Shown here piece by piece: positions 1-12,200 of a stretch of DNA of 64,000 nucleotides (position 1 is its first letter; each line of letters opens with the position of its first letter). The translations under genes were made by a program, and so were the position numbers. A model generated the notes under the pieces. The model saw only the letters and a list, made by a program, of their open reading frames with translations, was not told the DNA's origin and did no database searches. Source of the stretch: Megalopta genalis (taxonomy: Eukaryota > Arthropoda > Insecta > Hymenoptera > Halictidae); contig NW_027476467.1 of the NCBI RefSeq assembly GCF_051020955.1, forward strand, positions 156,256 to 220,255, given 5' to 3'.

Positions 1-180
1 TTGAATCTATATCACTTATATCGCAAGTATCTGAACCTAAATCATTGGTTTCGCATGGATTTGAAGCTAAACCTTCTTATATTGCATAGATTTGAAGCTA
101 AATCATGTGTTTCGCATGGATTTGAATCTAACTCGGTTGTTGCGCATGCAGTTGAATCTAAATAACGTACATCGCAAGTA
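1..180 (+). repeat. Dispersed copy shared with 37.0 kb
   Basis: It matches 36,966-37,146 with about three substitutions, including a 31-bp unit with an extra T (accttctta) and the rare series aactcggttgttgcgc and taaataacgtac. The copy probably extends left beyond the window. Confidence 0.8.
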
Positions 181-3100
181 TCTGAAGCTAAATCATTGGT
201 TTCGCATGGATTTGAAGCTAAACCATCTACATCGCATGGACTTGAAGCTAACTCGTTTGTTTCGCATGCAGCTGAAGCTATATCACCCATATCCCAAGTG
301 TTTGCAGGTCTATCATTTGTTTCGAATGGATTTGAAGCTAATCCATCTAAATCGCATGAATTTTAAGCTAAATCATGTGTTCCGCATGGATTTGAAGCTA
401 TCTCGTTTGTTTCTTCTGCACTTGAAGCAATATCACATATATCGTTAGTATCTGAAGCTAAATCATTTGTTTCGCATGGATTTGAAGCCAAACCTTCTAT
501 ATCGCATTGATTTGATGTTAAATCATGTGTTTTGCATGGATTTGAAGCTAACTCGTTTGTTTCCCTTGCATTTGAAGCTATATCACTTATATCGCAAGTA
601 TCTGATGCTAACTCATTTATTTCGCATGGATTTGAAGCTAACTCGTTTGTTTGGCCTGCAGTGGAATCTATATCACTTATATCGCAAGTATTTGAAGCTA
701 AATCATTTGTTTCGCATGGATTTGAAGCTAAATCTTCGCCATCGCATGGACTTGAAGCTAACTCGTTTGTTTCGCATGCAGCTGAAGCTATATCACCCAT
801 ATCCCAAGTGTTTGAAGCTCTATCATTTGTTTCGCATGGATTTGAAGCTAAACCATCTAAATCGCATGAATTTTAAGCTAAATCATGTGTTCCGCATGGA
901 TTTGAAGCTAACTTGTTTGTTTCGTCTGCACTTGAAGCAATATCACATATATCGCTAGTATCTGAAGCTAAATCATTTGTTTCGCATGGATTTGAAGCTA
1001 AACCTTCAACATCGCTTTGATTTGCAGCTATATCATGTGTTTCGCAAGGATTTGCAGCTTACTCGTTCTTTTCGCCTGCATTTGATGCTATATCACTTAT
1101 ATCGTAAGTATCTGAAGCTAAATCACTTGTTTCGCATGGCTTTGAAGCTAAACCTTCTACATCGCATTGATTTTCAGTTTAATCATGTGTTTCGCATGGA
1201 TTTGAAGCTATCTCGTTTGTTTCGTCTGCATTTGGAGGTATATCACTTATATCGTAAGTATCTGAAACTAAATCATTTGTTTCGCATGGATTTGAAGCTA
1301 AACCTTCTACATCGCATGGACTTGAAGCTAACTCGTTTGTTTCGCATGCAGCTGAAACTATATCACCCATATCCCAAGTGTTTGCAGCTCTATCATTTGT
1401 TTCGCATGGATTTGAAGCTAAACCATCTAAATGGCATGAATTTTAAGCTAAATCATGTGTTCCGCATGGATTTGAAGCTCACTCGTTTGTTTCGTCTGCA
1501 CTTGAAGCAATATCACATATATCGCTAGTATCTGAAGCTAAATCATTTGTTTCGCATGGATTTGAAGCTAAACCTTCAACATCGCTTTGACTTGCAGCTA
1601 TATCATGTGTTTCGCATGGATTTGCAGCTAACTCGTTCGTTTCGCCTGCATTTTATGATATATCACTTATATCGCAAGTATCTGAAGCTAAATCATTTGT
1701 TTCGCATGGATTTGAAGCTAAACCTTCTACATCGCATGGACTTGAAGCTAACGCGTTTGTTTCGCATGCAGCTGAAGCTATATCACCCATATCCCAAGTG
1801 TTTGCAGTTCTATCATTTGTTTCGCATGGATTTGAAGCTAAACGATCTAAATCGCATGAATTTTAAGCAAAATCATGTGTTCCGCATGGATTTGAAGCTA
1901 ACTCGTTTGTTTCGTCTGCACTTAAAGCAATATCACATATATCGCTAGTATCTGAAGCTAAATCATTTGTTTCGCATGGATTTGAAGCTAAGCCTTCTAC
2001 TTCGCATTGATTTGAAGCTAAATCATGTGTATCGCATGCATTTTGAAGCTAACTCCTTTGATTCGTCTGCATTTGAAGCTATATCACTTATATCCCGAGT
2101 GTTTGATGCTAAATCATTTGTTTCGCATGGATTTGTAGCTAAACCTTCTACATCGCATTGATTTGAAGCTAAATCATGTGTTTCGCTTGAATGTGAAGCT
2201 AACTCGTTTGTTTCGTCTGCATTTGAAGCTATATCACTTATATCCCAAGTGTTTGAAGCTAAATCATTTGTTTCGCATGGATTTGAAGCTAACTCATTTG
2301 TTTCGTCTGCATTTGGAGGTATATCACTTATATCGCAAGTATCTGAAACTAAATCATTTGTTTCGCATGGATTTGAAGCTAAACCTTCTACATCGCATGG
2401 ACTTGAATCTAACTCGTTTGTTTCGCATGCTGCTGAAACTATATCACCCATATCCCAAGTGTTTGCAGCTATATCATTTGTTTCGCATGGATTTGAAGTT
2501 AAACCATCTAAATCGCATGAATTTTAAGCTAAATCATGTGTTCCGCATGGATTTGAAGCTAACTCGATTGTTTCGTCTGCACTTAAAGCAATATCACATA
2601 TATCGCTAGTATCTGAAGCTAAATCATTTGTTTCGCATGGATTTGAAGCTAAGCCTTCTACTTCGCATTGATTTGAAGCTAAATCATGTGTATCGCATGC
2701 ATTTTGAAGCTAACTCCTTTGATTCGTCTGCATTTGAAGCTATATCACTTATATCCCGAGTGTTTGATGCTAAATCATTTGTTTCGCATGGATTTGTAGC
2801 TAAACCTTCTACATCGCATTGATTTGAAGCTAAATCATGTGTTTCGCTTGAATGTGAAGCTAACTCGTTTGCTTCGTCTGCATTTGAAGCTATATCACTT
2901 ATATCCCAAGTGTTTGAAGCTAAATCATTTGTTTCGCATGAATTTGAAGCTAAACCTTCTACATCGCACTGATTTGTAGCTTAATCGTCGATTCGCTTGG
3001 ACTTGAAGCTAACTCGTTTGCTTCGCCTGCATTTGAAGCTACAATATTTATATCGCAAGTATATGAAGCTAAATCATTTGTGTCGCATGGATTTGAAGCT

Positions 3101-4743
3101 ATACCTTCTACATCTCATTGATTTGCAGCTAAATCATTTGTGTCGCATGGATTTGAAGCTAAACCTTCCACACAGCATTGATTTGTAGCTTAATCATGTC
3201 TTTTGCATGTTATTGAGGCTAACTCGTTTGTTCCCCTGTATTTTATGCTATATCACTTATATCGCAAGTATCTGAAGCTAAATCCTTGGTTTCGCATGGA
3301 TTTGATGCTAAACCCTCTACATCGCATTGATTTGCTGCTAAATCATAGGTTTCGCATGGATTTGATTCTAACTCGTATGTTGCGCATGCAGTTGAATCTA
3401 AATAACGTACAACCCAAGAATTTGTAGCTAAACCATTTGTTTCGCATGGATTTGATGCTAATCCATGTGTTTGGCATGAATTTTAAGCTAAATCATGTGT
3501 TCCGCATGGATTTGAAACTAACTCGCTTGCTTCGCATGCAGTTGAAGCTATATCACGTATATACCAAGTGTTTGAAGCCCCATCATTTGCTTCGCATGGA
3601 TTTGGAGCTAAGCCTTCTACTAAGCATTGATTTCAAGCTAAATCATGTGTACCGCATGGATTTTGAAGCTAACTCGTTTGTTTCGCCTGCATTTGAACCT
3701 ATATCACTTATATCGCAAGTATTTGAACCTAAATCATTTTTTCGCAATGTTTTTGAAGCTAAACCTTCTAGATCGCTTTGATTCGAAGCAAAATCATGCG
3801 TTTCACTTGGATTTAAAGCTAAACCATCTACATCCCATTGAATTGAAGCTAAATCAAGTATTTCGCTTGGATTTGTAGCTAACTCGTTTGATTCGCCCGC
3901 ATTTGAAGCTATATCACTTGTATCGCAACTATTTGTAGGAAAATCATTTGTTTCGCATGGATTTGAAGCTAAACCTTCTACATAGTATTGATTTGAAGCT
4001 TGATCATGTGTTTTGCATGTATTTGAAGCTAACTCGTTAGTTTCGCCTGCATTTAAAACTATATCAATATATCGCAAGTATCAGAACCTAAATCATTTGT
4101 TTCGCATGGATTTGAAGCTAAGCCTTCTACTTCGTATCGATTTGAAGCTAAATGATATGTATCGCATGGATTTCGAACCTATCCCGTTTGATTCATCTGC
4201 ATTTGCAGTTATATCACTTATACCCCAAGTGTTTGAAGCTAAATCATTTGTTTCGCATGGATTTGAAGCTAAACCTTCAACATCGCATTGATTTGAAACT
4301 AAATCATGTGTATCGCTTGGATTTGAAGCTATACCTGCTACATCGCTTTGATTTGAAGCTAAATCATGTGTTTTGCATGGATTAGATGCTCACTCGTTTG
4401 CTTCCCCTGCATTTGAAGCTATTTCAGTTATATCGCAAGTATCTGATGCTAAATCATTTGTTTCGCATGGATTTGAAGCTAAACCTTCTACATCGCATTG
4501 ATTTGCAGCCATGTCATGTATTTCGCATGGATTTGAAGCTAACTCGTTCGTTTCGCCTGCATTTGATGCTATATCAATATATCGCAAGTATGTGAACCTA
4601 AATCATTTGTTTCTCATGGATTTGAAGCTAAGCCTTCTACTTCGTATCGATTTGAAGCTAAATGATATGTATCGCGTGGATTTTGAACCTACCCCGTTTG
4701 ATTCGTCTGCATTTGCAGCTATATCACTTATATCCCAAGTGTT

Positions 4744-5438
4744 TGATGCTAAATCATTTGTTTCGCATGGATTTGAAGCTAAACCTTCTACACCGCATTG
4801 ATTTGAAGCTAAATCATTTGTTTCGCATCGATTTGAAGCTAAACCTTCAACATCGCATTGATTTGAAGCTAAATCATTTGTGTCGCATGGATTTGAATCT
4901 AAACCTTCTACATCGCTTTGATTTGAAGCTGAATCATGTGTTTTGCATGGATTAGATGCTAACTCGTTTGCTTCCCCTGCATATGAAGCTATTTCATTTA
5001 TATCGCAAGTACCTGATGCTAAATCATTTGTTCCGCATGAATTTGATGCTGCACCTTCTACATCGCATTGATTTGAAGCTGAATCCTGTGTTTTGCATGG
5101 ATTTGATGCTAACACGTTTGTTTCCCCTGCATTTGAAGCTATATCAGTTTTATCGCAAGTATCTGATGCTAAATCATTTGTTTCGCATGGATTTGAAGCT
5201 AAACCTTCTACACCGCATTGATTTGAAGCTAAATCATTTGTTTCGCATCGATTTGAAGCTAAACCTTCAACATCGCATTGATTTGAAGCTAAATCATTTG
5301 TGTCGCATGGATTTGAATCTAAACCTTCTACATCGCTTTGATTTGAAGCTGAATCATGTGTTTTGCATGGATTAGATGCTAACTCGTTTGCTTCCCCTGC
5401 ATATGAAGCTATTTCATTTATATCGCAAGTACCTGATG
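4744..5438 (+). repeat. 420-bp offset direct duplication
   Basis: 4,744-5,018 and 5,164-5,438 read identically over 275 bp, 420 bp (14 monomers) apart. The second member lies inside the larger 5,013-9,212 block and is therefore present again at 9,364-9,638. Confidence 0.88.
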
Positions 5439-6840
5439 GTAAATCATTTGTAACGCATGGATTTGAAGCTAAACCTTCTACATCGCATTGATTTGCAGCT
5501 ATATCATGTGTTTCGCATGGATTTGAATCTAACTCGTTAGTTTCGCCTGCATTTGAAGCTATATCAATATAGCGCAAGTAACTGAACCTAAATCATTTGT
5601 TTCGCATGGATTTGAAGCTAAGCCTTCTACTTCGTATCGATTTGAAGCTAAATGATATGTAACGCATGGATTTTGTACCTACCCCGTTTGATTCGTCTGC
5701 ATTTGCAGCTATATCACTTATACCCCAAGAGTTTGAAGCTAAATCATTTGTTTCGCATGGATTTGAAGCTAAACCTTCAACATCGCATTGATTTGAAACT
5801 AAATCATGTGTATCGCTTGGATTTGAAGCTATACCTTCTACATCGCATTGATTTGAAGCTGAATGCTGTGTTTCCATGGATTTGATGCTAACACGTTTGT
5901 TTCCCCTGCATTTGAAGCTATATCAGTTTTATCGCAAGTATCTGATGCTAAATCATTTGTTTCGCATGGATTTGAAGCTAAACCTTCTACACCGCATTGA
6001 TTTGAAGCTAAGTCATTTGCGTCGCATGGATTTGAAGCTAAACCTTCTACATAACATTGATTTGACGCTGAATCATGTGTTTTGCATGGATTTGAAGCTA
6101 ACTCGTTTGTTTCCCCTGCATTTGAAGCTATATCACTTATATCGCAAGTATCTGATGCTAAATCATTTGTGTTGTATGGATTTAAAGCTACACCGTCCAC
6201 ATAACATTGATTTGAAGCTTAACCATTTGTTTTGCATGGATTTGAAGCTAACTCGTTTGTGTCCCCTGCATTTGAAGCTATATCCCTTATATCGCATGTA
6301 TCTGATGCTAAATCAGTTGTGTCGCGTGGATTTCAAGCTAAACCTTCCACATCGCACTGATTTGAATCTACAACTTCTACATCGCATTGATTTGAAGCTA
6401 AACCTTCTACATCGCATTGATTTGAAGCTAAATCATGTGTTTCGCTTGGATTTGAAGCAAAACCTTCTACATCGCATTGATTTGAAGCTAAATCATGTGT
6501 TTCGCTTGGATTTGAAGCTATACCTTCTACATCGCTTTGATTTGAGGCTAAATCATGTGTTTTGCATGGATTAGATGCTAACTCATTTGCTTCCCCTGCA
6601 TTTGAAGCTAATTCAGTTATATGGCAAGTACCTGATGCTAAATCATTTGTGTCGCATGGATTTGTAGCTAAACCTTCTACTTCGCATTGATTTGAAGCTA
6701 AATCATTTGTTTCGCATGGATTTGGAGGTAACTCGTTTGTTTCTCCTGCATTTGAAGCTATATCACTTATATCGCAATTATCTGAAGCTAAATCATTTGT
6801 TTCGCATGGATATGAAGCTAAACCTTCTATATCGCATTGA

Positions 6841-7020
6841 TTTGCTGCCAAGTCATGTATTTCGCATGGATTTGAAGCTAACTCGTTCGTTTCGCCTGCA
6901 TTTGACGCTATATCACTTATATCGCAAGTATCTGAAGCTAAATCATTTGTTACGCTTGGATTTGAAGCTAAACATTCTACATCGCATTCATTTGCAGCTA
7001 AATCATGTGTTTCGCATGGA
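6841..7020 (+). repeat. Example of the 150-bp higher-order repeat (C-D-E-A-B-C)
   Basis: Six successive monomers read C, D, E, A, B, C in exact 30-bp steps, so they display one full 5-monomer cycle. This 5-mer is the default organisation in roughly 4-15 kb, 43-49 kb and much of the right array. It is listed as a reference point for the higher-order register. Confidence 0.9.
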
Positions 7021-7410
7021 TTTGTAGCTAACTCGTTAGTTTCGCCTGCATTGGGATCTATATCATTTATATCACAAGTATTTGAAGCTAAATCATTTGT
7101 GTCGCATGGATTTGAATCTAAACCTTCTACATCGCATTGATTTGAAGCTTAATCGTGTGATTCGCTTGGACTTGAAGCTAACTCGTTTGTTTCGCCTGCA
7201 TTTGAAGCTACAATATTTATATCGCAAGTATATGAAGCTAAATCATTTGTGTCGCCCGGATTTGAAGCTATACATTCTACATCGCTTTGATTTGAAGCTG
7301 AATCATGTGTTTTGCATGGATTAGATGCTAACTCGTTTGCTTCCCCTGCATTTGAAGCTATTTCATTTATATCGCAAGTATTTGAAGCTAAATCATTTGT
7401 GTCCCATGGA

Positions 7411-8470
7411 TTTGAAGCTAAGCCTTCTACTTCGTATCGATTTGAAGCTGAATGATATGTATCGCATGGATTTTGAACCTACCCCGTTTGATTCGTCTGC
7501 ATTTGCAGCTATATCACATATATCCCAAGTGTTTGAAGCTAAATCATTTGTTTCGCATCGATTTGAAGCTAAACCTTCAACATCGCATTGATTTGAAGCT
7601 AAATCATGTGTTTCGCTTGGATTTGAAGCTATACCTTCTACATCGCTTTGATTTGAAGCTGAATCATGTGTTTTGCATGGATTAGATGCTAACTCGTTTG
7701 CTTCCCCTGCATTTGAAGCTATTTCATTTATATCGCAAGTACCTGATGCTAAATCATTTGTAACGCATGGATTTGAAGCTAAACCTTCTACATCGCATTG
7801 ATTTGCAGCCAAGTCATGTATTTCGCATGGATTTGAAGCTAACTCGTTCGTTTCGCCTGCATTTGATGCTATATCACTTATATCGCAAGTATCTGAAGCT
7901 AAATCATCTGTTACGCATGGATTTGAAGCTAAACCTTCTACATCGCATTGATTTGCAGCTAAATCATGTGTTTCGCATGGATTTGAATCTAACTCGTTAG
8001 TTTCGCCTGCATTTGAAGCTATATCAATATATCGCAAGTATCTGACCCTAAATCATTTGTTTCGCATGGATTTGAAGCTAAGCCTTCTACTTCGTATCGA
8101 TTTGAAGCTAAATGATATGTATCGCATGGATTTTGAACCTACCCCGTTTGATTCGTCTGCATTTGCAGCTATATCACTTATATCCCAAGTGTTTGAAGCT
8201 AAATCATTTGGTTCGCATCGATTTGAAGCTAAACCTTCAACATCGCATTGATTTGAAGCTAAATCATGTGTTTCGCTTGGATTTGAAGCTATACCTTCTA
8301 CATCGCTTTGATTTGAAGCTGAATCATGTATTTTGCATGGATTAGATGCTAACTCGTTTGCTTCCCCTGCATTTGAAGCTATTTCATTTATATCGCAAGT
8401 ACCTGATGCTAAATCATTTGTAACGCATGGATTTGAAGCTAAACCTTCTACATCGCATTGATTTGCAGCT
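7411..8470 (+). repeat. 660-bp offset direct duplication
   Basis: 7,411-7,810 and 8,071-8,470 match with a few substitutions (for example gctgaatg versus gctaaatg). A further partial repeat with offset 510 joins about 7,951 to 8,461. The whole cluster is duplicated again at 13.56-14.62 kb. Each copy carries a 31-bp unit (ttttgaacctacccc) followed by a 29-bp unit (gctatatcaatatatcgc). Confidence 0.8.
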
Positions 8471-9212
8471 AAATCATGTGTTTCGCATGGATTTGAAACT
8501 AACTCGTTAGTTTCGCCTGCATTTGAAGCTATATCAATATATCGCAAGTATCTGAACCTAAATCATTTGTTTCGCATGGATTTGAAGCTAAGCCTTCTAC
8601 TTCGTATCGATTTGAAGCTAAATGATATGTATCGCATGGATTTTGAACCTACCCCGTTTGATTCGTCTGCATTTGCAGCCATATCACTTATACCCCAAGT
8701 GTTTGAAGCTAAATCATTTGTTTCGCATGGATTTGAAGCTAAACCTTCAACATCGCATTGATTTGAAACTAAATCATGTGTTTCGCTTGGATATGAAGCT
8801 ATACCTTCTACATCGCTTTAATTTGAAGCTAAATCATGTGTTTTGCATGGATTTGAAGCTAACTCGTTTGTTTCCCCTGCATTTGAAGCTATATCACTTA
8901 TATCGCAAGTATCTAAAGCTAAATCATTTGTTTCGCATGGATTTGAAGCTAAACCTTCAACATCGCATTGATTTGCAGCTAAGTAATGTGTTTCGCATGG
9001 ATTTGAAGCTAACTCGTTCGTTTCGCCTGCATTTGATGCTATATCACTTATATCGTAAGTATCTGAAGCTAAATCATTTGTTTCGCACGGATTTGAAGCT
9101 AAACCTTCTACATCGCATTTATTTTCAGTTTAATCATGTGTTTCGGATGGGTTTGAAGCTAACTTGTTTGTTTCGTCTGCATTTGAAGCTATATCACTTA
9201 TATCCCAAGTAT

Positions 9213-12200
9213 CTGATGCTAAATCATTTGTTCCGCATGAATTTGATGCTGCACCTTCTACATCGCATTGATTTGAAGCTGAATCCTGTGTTTTGCATGG
9301 ATTTGATGCTAACACGTTTGTTTCCCCTGCATTTGAAGCTATATCAGTTTTATCGCAAGTATCTGATGCTAAATCATTTGTTTCGCATGGATTTGAAGCT
9401 AAACCTTCTACACCGCATTGATTTGAAGCTAAATCATTTGTTTCGCATCGATTTGAAGCTAAACCTTCAACATCGCATTGATTTGAAGCTAAATCATTTG
9501 TGTCGCATGGATTTGAATCTAAACCTTCTACATCGCTTTGATTTGAAGCTGAATCATGTGTTTTGCATGGATTAGATGCTAACTCGTTTGCTTCCCCTGC
9601 ATATGAAGCTATTTCATTTATATCGCAAGTACCTGATGGTAAATCATTTGTAACGCATGGATTTGAAGCTAAACCTTCTACATCGCATTGATTTGCAGCT
9701 ATATCATGTGTTTCGCATGGATTTGAATCTAACTCGTTAGTTTCGCCTGCATTTGAAGCTATATCAATATAGCGCAAGTAACTGAACCTAAATCATTTGT
9801 TTCGCATGGATTTGAAGCTAAGCCTTCTACTTCGTATCGATTTGAAGCTAAATGATATGTAACGCATGGATTTTGAACCTACCCCGTTTGATTCGTCTGC
9901 ATTTGCAGCTATATCACTTATACCCCAAGAGTTTGAAGCTAAATCATTTGTTTCGCATGGATTTGAAGCTAAACCTTCAACATCGCATTGATTTGAAACT
10001 AAATCATGTGTATCGCTTGGATTTGAAGCTATACCTTCTACATCGCATTGATTTGAAGCTGAATCCTGTGTTTCCATGGATTTGATGCTAACACGTTTGT
10101 TTCCCTGCATTTGAAGCTATATCAGTTTTATCGCAAGTATCTGATGCTAAATCATTTGTTTCGCATGGATTTGAAGCTAAACCTTCTACACCGCATTGAT
10201 TTGAAGCTAAGTCATTTGCGTCGCATGTAGTTGAAGCTAAACCTTCTACATAACATTGATTTGACGCTGAATCATGTGTTTTGCATGGATTTGAAGCTAA
10301 CTCGTTTGTTTCCTCTGCATTTGAAGCTATATCACTTATATCGCAAGTATCTGATGCTAAATCATTTGTGTTGTATGGATTTGAAGCTACACCGTCCACG
10401 TAACATTGATTGGAAGCTTAACCATGTGTTTTGCATGGATTTGAAGCTAACTCGTTTGTTTCCCCTGCATTTCAAGCTATATCACTTATATCGCAAGTAT
10501 CTGATGCTAAATCATTTGTTTCGCATGGATTTGAAGCTAAACATTCTACATCGCTTTGATTTGCAGCTCAATCATGTGTTTCGCATGGATTTGAAGCTAA
10601 CTCGTTTGTTTCCCCTGCATTTGAAGCTATATCACTTATATCGCAAGTATCTGATGCCAAATCATTTTTTTCGCATGGATTTGAAGCTAAACCTTCTAAA
10701 TCGCATTGATTTGAAGCTAATTCATGTGTTTCGCATGGATTTGAAGCTAATTGCTTCGTTTCGACTGCAATTGAATCTGTATCACTTATATCCCAAGTGT
10801 TTGAAGCTCAATGATTTGCTTCGCATGGATTTGAAGCTAATCCTTCTACATCGCATTGATTTGAAGCTAAACCTTCTACATCGCATTGATTTGAAGCTAA
10901 CTCGTTTGTGTCCCCTGCATTTGAAGCTATATCCCTTATATCGCATGTATCTGATGCTAAATCAGTTGTGTCGCATGGATTTCAAGCTAAACCTTCCACA
11001 TCGCACTGATTTGAATCTACAACTTCTACATCGCATTGATTTGAAGCTAAACCTTCTACATCGCATTGATTTGAAGCTAAATCATGTGTTTCGCTTGGAT
11101 TTGAAGCAAAACCTTCTACATCGCATCGATTTGAAGCTAAATCATGTGTTTCGCTTGGATTTGAAGCTATACCTTCTACATGGCTTTGATTTGAAGCTAA
11201 ATCATGTGTTTTGCATGGATTAGATGCTAACTCATTTGCTTCCCCTGCATTTGAAGCTAATTCAGTTATATGGCAAGTACCTGATGCTAAATCATTTGTG
11301 CCGCATGGATTTGTAGCTAAACCTTCTACTTCGCATTGATTTGAAGCTAAATCATTTGTTTCGCATGGATTTGGAGGTAACTCGTTTGTTTCTCCTGCAT
11401 TCGAAGCTATATCACTTATATCGCAATTATCTGAAGCTAAATCATTTGTTTCGCATGGATATGAAGCTAAACCTTCTATATCGCATTGATTTGCAGCTAA
11501 ATCAAGTATTTCGCTTGGATTTGAAGCTAACTCGTTTGATTCGCCCGCATTTGAAGCTATATCACTTGTATCGCAAGTATTTAAAGAAAAATCATTTGTT
11601 TCGCATGAATTTGAACCTAAGCCTTCTACTTCGTATCGATTGGAAGCTAAATGATATGTATCGCATGGATTTTGAACCTACCCCGTTTGATTCGTCTGCA
11701 TTTGCAGCTATATCACTTATACCCCAAGAGTTAGAAGCTAAATCATTTGTTTCGCATGGATTTGAAGCTAAACCTTCAACATCGCATTGATTTGAAACTA
11801 AATCATGTGTATCGCTTGGATTTGAAGCTATACCTTCTACATCGCTTTGATTTGATGCTAAATCATGTGTTTTGCATGGATTAGATGCTCACTCGTTTGC
11901 TTCCCCTGCATTGAAGCTATTTCAGTTATATTGCAAGTATCTGATGCTAAATCATTTGTTCCGCATGAATTTGAAGCTATACCTTCTACATCGCATTGAT
12001 TTGAAGCTGAATGCTGTGTTTCCATGGATTTGATGCTAACACGTTTGTTTCCCCTGCATTTGAAGCTATATCAGTTTTATCGCAAGTATCTGATGCTAAA
12101 TCATTTGTTTCGCATGGATTTGAAGCTAAACCTTCTACACCGCATTGATTTGAAGCTAAGTCATTTGCGTCGCATGGATTTGAAGCTAAACCTTCTACAT

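Larger units (their letters stand above)
5013..9212 (+). repeat. Large tandem duplication, copy 1 (4,200 bp)
   Basis: Its first part (5,013-6,840) matches 9,213-11,489 at offset 4,200. The offset falls to 4,199 after a one-base loss near 10,105 and rises to 4,649 after 450 extra bases in copy 2. Its later part (5,821-9,211) matches 11,969-15,358 at offset 6,148, or 6,147 after a one-base loss near 14,760. Over the second match I noticed only one indel and at least one substitution by eye, so the duplication is recent. 4,200 bp is 140 monomers or 28 five-mers. Confidence 0.9.
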
